From NCBI GenBank assembly GCA_007120485.1, contig SKNP01000349.1, positions 1-5,994 of the forward strand: DNA of 5,994 nt, read 5' to 3'. The translations under genes were made by a program, and so were the position numbers. The stretch is from Nitriliruptoraceae bacterium. GTDB taxonomy: Bacteria; Actinomycetota; Nitriliruptoria; Nitriliruptorales; Nitriliruptoraceae. Positions 1 to 4,883 of this stretch are shown piece after piece. Position 1 is the first letter of the stretch. Each line of letters begins with the position of its first letter. The notes beneath the pieces were generated by a model. That model ran no database searches, was not told the origin of the DNA, and saw only the letters and a program-made list of their open reading frames with translations.

Positions 1-608
1 GGCAGACACACGAGGTTGCCGGCGAAGCGATCTCCCCCGGTGTGGGAACACTCCCAGGCCCGGTCGCCGACCAGATCGCGGACCGCTCTGGCCACCGGTA
101 GCCCGAACGTCGCGCAGCAGGCGTCGTGCTTGCCGTTGGTGCAGATGAGGTAGTGGGGATCGGTCACCGGCTCGCCGCCGACGGACCGGCCGACCGCGAG
201 GCCCGACAGGTCGAGATCGACCAGCTGCGACACATCGTCGAGGTGGAAGCGCTCGAGCCACCCTCCTCCCCCGGGGTGGCTCACCCCGGCGAACACCGTG
301 CGGGAGGTCCGGGTCGCCCCGTCGCTGCCTCTGGCGTCGGAGGCGTCGGCGCCTCTGGCGTCCGAGGCGCTGTCGACCCGGCTGGTACGGCGGAGCATGA
401 GCACGCGGGCGGGCAGGTCCCGTCGGAGAACGTCGAGGTGGTCGGCAACCCGGGTGGGCAGCCCGGACTCACGGAGGGCGTCCCGTCCCCACGCACCGGG
501 TTGCTCGACGAGGAGCCAGCGCCGGGCCCGGGATGCGCTCCCCGCGACCGGCTCACCGTGTGCCCGCGCGAGCGCTGCACAGCGGTCAACCACCGTCGAC
601 ACCGTCAT
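1..608 (-). CDS. Sucrase/ferredoxin-like (Suc_Fer) family protein, C-terminus cut by window edge
   Basis: 202 residues are visible; the gene continues past the left edge. It belongs to the Suc_Fer-like family (PF06999), whose proteins are thought to have a thioredoxin-like [2Fe-2S] ferredoxin fold. The family signature is clear: YLICTNGKHDACCA (about residues 153-166; C156, C164, C165) followed by WECSHTGGDRFAGNLVCL (185-202; C187, H189, C201). These residues are the likely cluster ligands. The N-terminal part also fits, with RRWLLVEQPGAWGRDAL near residues 29-45. The ATG at 608 is the only sensible start, because an in-frame TGA lies four codons upstream. It overlaps the 3' end of the JmjC gene by 23 bases, so the two are probably translationally coupled. 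An Asp/Ala/Gly/Ser-rich insertion at about residues 79-104 is unusual. The name 'sucrase' is historical and no sucrose activity is implied. The physiological redox partner is unknown; supplying electrons to the neighbouring oxygenase is a guess. Confidence 0.9.
   Translation of the reverse strand, partial: MTVSTVVDRCAALARAHGEPVAGSASRARRWLLVEQPGAWGRDALRESGLPTRVADHLDVLRRDLPARVLMLRRTSRVDSASDARGADASDARGSDGATRTSRTVFAGVSHPGGGGWLERFHLDDVSQLVDLDLSGLAVGRSVGGEPVTDPHYLICTNGKHDACCATFGLPVARAVRDLVGDRAWECSHTGGDRFAGNLVCL
327..374 (-). repeat. Two 24-bp tandem repeats inside the Suc_Fer gene
   Basis: Two adjacent 24-bp units (327-350 and 351-374) match at about 20 of 24 positions and share the 12-mer GCCTCTGGCGTC on the plus strand. 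In the protein they give two 8-residue units, SDARGADA and SDARGSDG, within a low-complexity insertion before the cluster-binding motifs. Period and composition resemble the larger repeats in the Asp-rich gene at the other end of the operon. Confidence 0.7.
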
Positions 609-1764
609 CCCGTACGACCGTCAGGAGCCCTTCGCGGACCAGCCGACGACACAGCACCAGCCGGCTCGCTACGTCCATGACATCGGCGAGGTCGGCCGGC
701 CGGATCGCCGCGCGGTCGACGATGCGGTGGACCGCGCCCTCCGTCACCGCAGGCAGCCGCAGGACGCGGTCGACCAACACCAGTTCGACACGGCCATCCG
801 TGGCCCTCGCCACACGTGCGGTCGCGCCGCTGCGCCGTCGCAGCGGCGTCCCATCACCGAGAGCGTCGAGCTGCAGGAGGTCGCGGAGCCCGCCCGTCCG
901 ATCCACGGGACGATCCGACCAGAAGGCCCCGGCTTCACGCTCCAACGCCGCGCTCGAGCGCTGCCCCTCGCGGAGGCGGTCGGCGACGTCGTGGACGAGT
1001 TCATCGAGCCGCTCCCGCAGCAGGTCCGGCTCCTCGGCCCATCCGGCCGGTAGCGGCCGGTCGAGGTCGGCCACCTCGCCGACCGCGTCGCGGACGGCCC
1101 GCTCGATCAGTGCGCGCCAGGCCACCGTCCGGACCCCGATCGTCAGGTGCAGCGATGGGGTGTCGATCGTCTGTGCGGCGTGGCGCGTCCCCGCCGGCAG
1201 GTACAGCACGTCCCCCGGGGTGAGCTGCAGGTCCCAGGGGTCGGCGTCGCCCGGTGGGTGAACGACCCAACGTTTCGCGCCGTCGGTCTGCACGGCGAAC
1301 ACGTCGTGTGGATCCTCGTGCAGGTCGAGCCCCTGCGCCACGGGCGGCGTCAGGTAGGCGTTGGCCTGGACCGGGTGGGTCACGGTCCGCTCGAGGTCAC
1401 GACAGACCGTGGCCACCCGCGGGAACGAGCGGTGCAGCCCCTGCAGGACCAGCGTGGCACCGTCGGCCACGGCGGCCTGTACCCCGGCCACGTCGGCGAG
1501 GTCGTCGACCGGCCTCGACCCGATCCGGACGCGACGGGTCACGGCCGACTGCGGCAAGGTGCGACCTTGCTTGACCAGCCGGAACGACGGCGCGCGCAGG
1601 CCGCTGGTCGCGACGATGTCGTCGACGTCGTCCAACGTCAGCAGGGTGACCAGGCCCGACCGGTCCGGGCTCGCGGGGACGTGCCGAGGCGCACGGCCCC
1701 AGGCGGTCGCGAGGAAGTCCGTGGCGTCGCCGACGAGCCGCTGGAGCGCCGGTGCGTCGACCAC
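586..1764 (-). CDS. JmjC/cupin Fe(II)/2-oxoglutarate oxygenase, ribosomal-oxygenase (ROX) type
   Basis: A 392-residue protein of the JmjC/cupin_4 family (PF08007), the group of the bacterial ribosomal oxygenase YcfD/RoxA and human MINA53/NO66. These enzymes use O2, Fe(II) and 2-oxoglutarate to hydroxylate side chains of protein substrates. The core lies at about residues 130-215. It has HEDPHDVF with iron ligands H149 and D151, GAKRW (K164, the usual 2-oxoglutarate contact), PGDVLYLPAGTRH with the third iron ligand H195, and SLHLTIGV. Residues 216-300 are mostly helical. Residues about 325-385 resemble the winged-helix C-terminal domain of this family. The start is GTG at 1764, preceded by TGA-CCG from the upstream gene in the same frame, so initiation probably depends on translation of that gene; no clear Shine-Dalgarno sequence is seen. 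The downstream Suc_Fer gene overlaps its last 23 bases. The substrate may be a ribosomal protein, as for relatives, or the adjacent Asp-rich protein, as the context suggests; the sequence does not settle this. Confidence 0.9.
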   Translation of the reverse strand: MVDAPALQRLVGDATDFLATAWGRAPRHVPASPDRSGLVTLLTLDDVDDIVATSGLRAPSFRLVKQGRTLPQSAVTRRVRIGSRPVDDLADVAGVQAAVADGATLVLQGLHRSFPRVATVCRDLERTVTHPVQANAYLTPPVAQGLDLHEDPHDVFAVQTDGAKRWVVHPPGDADPWDLQLTPGDVLYLPAGTRHAAQTIDTPSLHLTIGVRTVAWRALIERAVRDAVGEVADLDRPLPAGWAEEPDLLRERLDELVHDVADRLREGQRSSAALEREAGAFWSDRPVDRTGGLRDLLQLDALGDGTPLRRRSGATARVARATDGRVELVLVDRVLRLPAVTEGAVHRIVDRAAIRPADLADVMDVASRLVLCRRLVREGLLTVVRDDGVDGG

Positions 1765-1767
1765 CGG

Positions 1768-2121
1768 TCAGCGGTCGCCGCGGTCGGAGGCGTCACCATC
1801 ACTGCTGTCGGTCGCGTCACCGTCCGCAGCGTCCGCGTCCGCACCATCGGCATCGCCCGCGTCACCGTCGCTGCTGTCGGTCGCGTCACCGTCGCTGCTG
1901 TCGGTCGCGTCACCGTCGCTGCTGTCGGTCGCGTCACCGTCGCTGCTGTCGGCCGCGTCACCGTCGGCACCGTCGGCATCGGCTCCGTCGGCACCGTCGG
2001 CATCGGCTCCGTCGGCACCGTCGGCATCGGCTCCGTCGGCATCGGCGGCGTCACCGGCCGCTGACCCACCAGGGGCACCGACGGTCTCGATGTCGTCGTC
2101 GCTGAGTCCCTCGACGGCCAT
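1768..2121 (-). CDS. Asp-rich tandem-repeat protein with leader-like N-terminus (candidate substrate/precursor peptide)
   Basis: A 117-residue protein not recognised as a named family. The N-terminus MAVEGLSDDDIETVGAPGG (1-19) looks like a RiPP-type leader: a short LSDDDIExV helix followed by Gly-Gly. The rest is almost only Asp, Ala, Gly, Ser and Thr. After ADADG (26-30) there are three exact ADADGADG units (31-54), then AADSSDGD (56-63) and three ATDSSDGD (64-87). A mixed segment and one more ATDSSDGD (103-110) follow, and the protein ends ASDRGDR. By hand count 39 of 117 residues are Asp. There are only two Arg, no Lys, no Cys, and no signal peptide or membrane segment. ATG 2121 is preferred over in-frame ATG 2127 because GAGAGG lies 6 bases before it. 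It is the first gene of the operon; the oxygenase starts two codons after its TGA. Alternatives are a calcium-binding acidic protein (the DxDG spacing recalls such loops) or a disordered acidic protein. Frame choice is supported by the RBS, the coupling to the next gene and the non-repetitive N-terminus. Confidence 0.72.
   Translation of the reverse strand: MAVEGLSDDDIETVGAPGGSAAGDAADADGADADGADGADADGADGADADGADGDAADSSDGDATDSSDGDATDSSDGDATDSSDGDAGDADGADADAADGDATDSSDGDASDRGDR
1861..1956 (-). repeat. Four 24-bp tandem repeats encoding (A/T)DSSDGD units
   Basis: Units at 1861-1884, 1885-1908, 1909-1932 and 1933-1956. The first three are identical; the fourth differs by one base, turning Thr into Ala. 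Each encodes one 8-residue unit of the Asp-rich protein. A diverged copy lies in frame at 1792-1815. The near-perfect DNA identity suggests recent expansion by slippage or unequal recombination, and the 24-bp length keeps the frame. Confidence 0.9.
1961..2032 (-). repeat. Three 24-bp tandem repeats encoding ADADGADG-type units
   Basis: Three identical units at 1961-1984, 1985-2008 and 2009-2032, followed by a partial copy from 2033. They encode the N-proximal block of the Asp-rich protein. The sequence differs from the 1861-1956 array but the period is the same, so two separate amplifications occurred within one short gene. Confidence 0.9.
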
Positions 2122-2333
2122 GATCATCCTCTCGTCCACGGGTGGAAGCTGTACGCGCTGGTGGAGCTCGCGCTGCCTGGCAGCGTACGCACCCGAACCG
2201 TCCCGGTGACCACCTAACCCCCGGGCGGGCCTGGATCGCGGACGGGCTGCTGCCAACGGCCGACCACGACTCGCCGTTCCCGGCAGTGCGGTCGGTGCCC
2301 GCGTGGTTGGCAGCGCGGGCCCGGCGAACCAGG
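2122..2333. other. Divergent intergenic region between the operon and the SLH-DUF3152 gene
   Basis: This 212-base stretch must hold the promoters for both directions. It contains a short perfect hairpin, CGCTGC-ctg-GCAGCG (2171-2185), in the expected leader of the Asp-rich gene. On the minus strand a TACGCT at 2187-2182 could be a -10 box, but no convincing -35 was found and this is weak. On the plus strand the DUF3152 frame stays open back to 2142. That extension is Arg/Pro-rich, lacks a ribosome site and precedes a signal-like segment, so it is treated as non-coding. Confidence 0.45.
2128..2133 (-). promoter_or_regulatory. Ribosome binding site of the Asp-rich protein gene
   Basis: GAGAGG on the minus strand lies 6 bases upstream of ATG 2121 and directly abuts the alternative ATG at 2127. 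The spacing selects 2121 as the start and makes this frame the translated one. Confidence 0.6.
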
Positions 2334-3707
2334 ATGCAGAACCCGTCGCACCTCGGAGGAGCTCCCATCAGCGGTCCGCCACGCATCCGGCCGCACTGGC
2401 AGCGGCTCCGTCACCTCGACGGTGGCGGTCCGAGCCTCGCCGGCCCGTGGATCGCATCACGCGCCGTTCGATCAGCGACGGTCGTCGGGGTGACGGTCCT
2501 CGCAGCAGCGGGGGCGATGGTCCTGCTGAGCGGCCCCGTGGATGCGCGGCAACTGCCGGCACCGTGCCCGGATGAAGCGACCGTGCCGTTCGATGACGTC
2601 GACGACGACCGCACGCACGGTTCCGCCGTCGCCTGCCTGTACGCACTGGAGATCACCGGCGGGGTGACCGCGGAGACCTACGGCTACGACCGCAGGCTGG
2701 AGCACGGGCAACTGGCGACGTTCCTGGACCGCGTCCTCGACGCCTCCCCGCGTCCGCTGCTGCCCGCCACGTCCAACTGGACCGGTGGCGACGGCACGCA
2801 CACCCCGGCCGCCAACCGGCTCTTCGAGGTGAGCATCTTCACCGGCCCCGATGACTTCGACCCGGAGGAGGAGGTCGACCGTGCCCGGATGGCGGAGGTG
2901 ATCGCTGCTGGGCTGGCCTGGGTCGGTGTCCTCGACGACGAGGCCACCGAGGAGGTCTTCGACGACCTCGACGACGTCGATGCGTCACAGGCGGACGCGA
3001 TCCAGCGGCTCGGCGAAGCTGGTGTGGTCCACGGTGATGGGGAGGGTCGCTTCCATCCCGACCGCACCGTGTTCCGTGGTCAGATGGCGACGTTCCTGGC
3101 CAACAGCCTGGCCTACATCGACAACGGCGGCCAGACCCTGCCACCTCCCGAGCCGGCGACCCCCGACCCGCGCACCGCCCCCGAAGGCTGGCTGATCGCC
3201 GGAGGGGACGGCGAGGTGGTCGGCGACGACGGCCCGCTTCATCGCTACACGGTGGAGATCGCGAGCGGTCTGGAGGAGCGGGAGCCGCTCGATGGGTTCG
3301 CCGAGCGGGTCGAGACGACGCTGTCCGACCCTGACCACGGCTGGACCTCGCGCGGTGACCGACGGATCCAACGCGTCGACGACCCCGGTCAGGCCGACAT
3401 CCGGGTGGTGCTCGGCTCTCCCGATGAGGTCGACCGGCTCTGTGCCCGTGCCGGGTTGAACACCGGTGGCATCTACTCGTGCTGGAACGGTGAGTTCGCC
3501 GCGCTCAACTCGGACCGCTGGTTCGGGGGCGTCGCGCAGTTCGACGATCTGGACGTCTACCGCGACTACCTCATCAACCACGAGGTCGGCCACGGGTTCG
3601 GGTTCGGCCACGTCGGCTGTCCCGCCCCGGGGCAGCCGGCACCGGTCATGATGCAGCAGTCGATGCGGTTGGACGGTTGCGAGCCCAACGGCCTGCCGTT
3701 CCCGTAG
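2334..3707 (+). CDS. Exported SLH-repeat protein with C-terminal DUF3152 zincin-like domain
   Basis: 457 residues from ATG 2334. An Arg-rich N-region is followed by a hydrophobic stretch (about 47-66, ATVVGVTVLAAAGAMVLL) and a possible cleavage site near VDA-RQ (69-73), so export is likely. Residues 84-135 and 208-260 are SLH-like repeats: 'FDDV', then a 'GGV'/'VVHGDGEGRFHPD' segment, then GQLATFL or GQMATFL. A degenerate copy lies at about 165-198. Such repeats usually hold proteins on the cell surface. A Pro-rich linker (269-284) leads to a DUF3152 domain (about 286-457) with a zincin motif HEVGHGFGFGH (H416, E417, H420, H426), a following PVMM Met-turn candidate and four Cys (370, 383, 429, 449) that could form disulfides. 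A surface metalloprotease is a reasonable inference; no substrate is known. The exact start is uncertain: GTG 2295 is possible upstream, and a strong GGAGGAG (2355-2361) precedes only an ATC codon at 2367. It is divergent from the Asp-rich operon. Confidence 0.85.
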   Translation: MQNPSHLGGAPISGPPRIRPHWQRLRHLDGGGPSLAGPWIASRAVRSATVVGVTVLAAAGAMVLLSGPVDARQLPAPCPDEATVPFDDVDDDRTHGSAVACLYALEITGGVTAETYGYDRRLEHGQLATFLDRVLDASPRPLLPATSNWTGGDGTHTPAANRLFEVSIFTGPDDFDPEEEVDRARMAEVIAAGLAWVGVLDDEATEEVFDDLDDVDASQADAIQRLGEAGVVHGDGEGRFHPDRTVFRGQMATFLANSLAYIDNGGQTLPPPEPATPDPRTAPEGWLIAGGDGEVVGDDGPLHRYTVEIASGLEEREPLDGFAERVETTLSDPDHGWTSRGDRRIQRVDDPGQADIRVVLGSPDEVDRLCARAGLNTGGIYSCWNGEFAALNSDRWFGGVAQFDDLDVYRDYLINHEVGHGFGFGHVGCPAPGQPAPVMMQQSMRLDGCEPNGLPFP

Positions 3708-3730
3708 CCGCGAGCGTCGTGCAGCCAGCC

Positions 3731-3774
3731 GGGGCGCCGGCCCCGACGCCAGCGTGCCCGTCCCGCGACCGGGA
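3731..3774 (+). terminator. Two GC-rich hairpins after the SLH-DUF3152 gene
   Basis: GGGGC-gccg-GCCCC (3731-3744) and TCCCG-cgac-CGGGA (3761-3774) lie in the 112-base gap downstream of the stop at 3707. Neither is followed by a T-run, so they are at best weak or actinobacterial-style terminators. Confidence 0.35.
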
Positions 3775-3806
3775 TGCCGTCCCGCAGCGGGCGCGCCACC
3801 TCGCCG

Positions 3807-3812
3807 TACGCT
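3807..3812 (+). promoter_or_regulatory. Possible -10 box for a leaderless Mut7-C transcript
   Basis: TACGCT ends 7 bases before the GTG start at 3820, and no Shine-Dalgarno sequence precedes that start. This spacing would put the transcription start at or next to the GTG, giving a leaderless mRNA, which is common in actinobacteria. No -35 box was recognised. Confidence 0.3.
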
Positions 3813-3819
3813 GCCGGCT

Positions 3820-4554
3820 GTGAGCATCCGGGTTCGCGCTGCAGCGGATCTCGTCGGGCTGGTCGGGACCGACGAGGTCCACGTCGAGCCGACCGGACGA
3901 CGGTCGGTCAAGGACCTCGTCGAAGCGGTCGGGATCCCGCACCCGGAGATCGGGCTGCTGGTCGTCGACGGGACCACGGTCGGGTTCGGCCACCAGATCC
4001 ACGACGGCGAACTCGTGGAGGTCTACCCCCCGGACCACGGCCGGGTGGACGGCTCGTCCACGAGCCTGTGGCCGGAGCCGCCCGAGCCCCGCCGGTTCGT
4101 GCTGGACGTCCACCTAGGCACCCTGGCGCGCCGGCTGCGGCTGCTGGGGTTCGACAGCTGGTACCGCACGGACACCGACGACGCGACGCTGGCCACGATC
4201 GCCGTCGACGAGGGGCGGATCCTGCTCACCCGTGATCGCAAGCTGCTGATGCGACGCGAGCTGGTCCACGGCTACGTCCCCCGCTCCGACGACCCCGAGA
4301 CCCAGGCCGTCGAGGTGGTAGCGCGCTACCGTCTGGCCGAGCGACGCGCCCCGCTGACGCGCTGCGCGCGCTGCAACGGCGAGCTGACGCCGGTGGCCAA
4401 GGCCGAGATCGTCGATCGGCTCCCGCCGAGGACCCGTCGGGAGTTCGACACCTTCGCCCGCTGCGGGAGCTGCGCCCAGGTCTACTGGCCCGGCTCGCAC
4501 CTCGAGGCGATCGAGGGCTTCCTCGACCGGGTCGCCTCGCTGGACGCTGGCTGA
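3820..4554 (+). CDS. Ubiquitin-like/Mut7-C RNase-domain protein
   Basis: 244 residues from GTG 3820. Residues 1 to about 75 match the ubiquitin-like Mut7-C partner domain (Ub-Mut7C, PF14451): a beta-grasp fold with VKDLVEAVGIPHPEIGLLVVDG and a GHQIHDGELVEVYP end. From about 91 the Mut7-C domain (PF01927, a PIN-like RNase fold) follows. It has FVLDVHLGTLARRLRLLGFD (D96 a likely metal ligand), a TDTDD (117-121), DEGRILLTRDRKL (130-142; E131, D139) and a C-terminal zinc ribbon CARC (182-185) and CGSC (215-218). By family it is a putative RNase or RNA-binding protein; its cellular substrate is not known. An upstream ATG at 3754 keeps the frame open but adds 22 Pro/Arg-rich residues outside the domain, so GTG 3820 is preferred. 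It is probably transcribed alone, since hairpin-forming sequence lies on both sides. Confidence 0.88.
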   Translation: MSIRVRAAADLVGLVGTDEVHVEPTGRRSVKDLVEAVGIPHPEIGLLVVDGTTVGFGHQIHDGELVEVYPPDHGRVDGSSTSLWPEPPEPRRFVLDVHLGTLARRLRLLGFDSWYRTDTDDATLATIAVDEGRILLTRDRKLLMRRELVHGYVPRSDDPETQAVEVVARYRLAERRAPLTRCARCNGELTPVAKAEIVDRLPPRTRREFDTFARCGSCAQVYWPGSHLEAIEGFLDRVASLDAG

Positions 4555-4564
4555 CCGAGCCACG

Positions 4565-4612
4565 GACGTGTGGAGCGACACCGCACCCACGCCCCACGCC
4601 GCTCCACACGTC
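4565..4612. repeat. 48-bp element with 13-bp inverted ends, copy 1
   Basis: The ends GACGTGTGGAGCG and CGCTCCACACGTC are perfect reverse complements around a 22-base C-rich centre. It begins 10 bases after the Mut7-C stop. The element can form a long-stem hairpin and could end transcription, but no T-run follows. Its identical copy is at 4637-4684. Confidence 0.9.
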
Positions 4613-4636
4613 CCCTCACACGCCCGGGCCTCCCCC

Positions 4637-4684
4637 GACGTGTGGAGCGACACCGCACCCACGCCCCACGCCGCTCCACACGTC
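4637..4684. repeat. 48-bp element with 13-bp inverted ends, copy 2
   Basis: Identical over all 48 bases to copy 1 and in the same orientation, with 24 unique bases between the copies. Because the inverted ends are the same, the left arm of one copy can also pair with the right arm of the other. This may be a REP-like or miniature mobile element, a paired protein-binding site, or a terminator pair. No coding function is seen. Confidence 0.9.
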
Positions 4685-4763
4685 GACCGCAACCACGGCA
4701 GCAGCCACCGTGACCACCGCATCCCACGTCGGCGACCGTCCCCCGCGGCGCCAGAGCGCGAGG

Positions 4764-4769
4764 TACGGT
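4764..4769 (+). promoter_or_regulatory. Possible -10 box of the thiamine operon
   Basis: TACGGT lies 10 bases before the first paired base of the riboswitch, a suitable distance for a transcript starting just ahead of the aptamer. No -35 box was recognised at normal spacing, so this rests on position. The remaining sequence between 4685 and 4763 shows nothing else identifiable. Confidence 0.3.
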
Positions 4770-4779
4770 TCCGGGCGTT

Positions 4780-4883
4780 GACGCCGAGGGAGCCCCACGA
4801 CCCGGGGCTGAGAACGCGCAGGGATCTGACGAAGCGCGGACCTTGGAACCTGATCCGGTTCGTACCGGCGGAGGGAGCGCGTC
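4780..4883 (+). promoter_or_regulatory. TPP riboswitch (THI element) overlapping the thiE ribosome site
   Basis: The conserved thi-box parts occur in order. The P2 stem is AGCCCC (4791-4796) with GGGGCT (4804-4809), the latter running into CTGAGA (4808-4813), the pyrimidine-sensing segment. A variable P3 region follows. GAACCTGATCC (4846-4856), the pyrophosphate-side segment, comes next, then a CCGGT/ACCGG hairpin (4855-4868) and GGAGGGAG (4870-4877). P1 can form from GACGC (4780-4784) and GCGTC (4879-4883). GGAGGGAG is also the Shine-Dalgarno sequence of thiE, 6 bases before its GTG, and P1 closes right up to the start codon. TPP binding should therefore hide the ribosome site and block translation, without needing a separate expression platform. 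It controls thiE and probably thiD. Confidence 0.95.

Noticed and set aside
281..589. Minus-strand 102-residue frame starting MTAVQRSRGH
   Set aside because: It overlaps the Suc_Fer gene in another frame. The Suc_Fer frame carries the conserved Cys motifs and this one does not.
1861..2032. CRISPR-like array
   Set aside because: The 24-bp units are directly adjacent with no spacers, keep a coding frame, and no cas gene is present.
1147..2064. Long plus-strand frame with repeated VTVAAVGR and GIGSVGTV units
   Set aside because: It is the antisense of the JmjC and Asp-rich genes. Its repeats come from the 24-bp DNA repeats, and it has no RBS or recognisable domain outside them.
2142..2333. N-terminal extension of the SLH-DUF3152 protein from ATG 2142
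   Set aside because: It would place 64 Arg/Pro-rich residues before the signal-like segment and occupy the divergent promoter region; there is no ribosome site.
2985..3977. Minus-strand 330-residue frame
   Set aside because: It is antisense to the clear DUF3152 domain and the start of the Mut7-C gene; long shadow frames are expected at this GC content.
4565..4684. Two-repeat CRISPR array
   Set aside because: Only two copies with one spacer, long inverted ends around a large centre, and no cas genes nearby.
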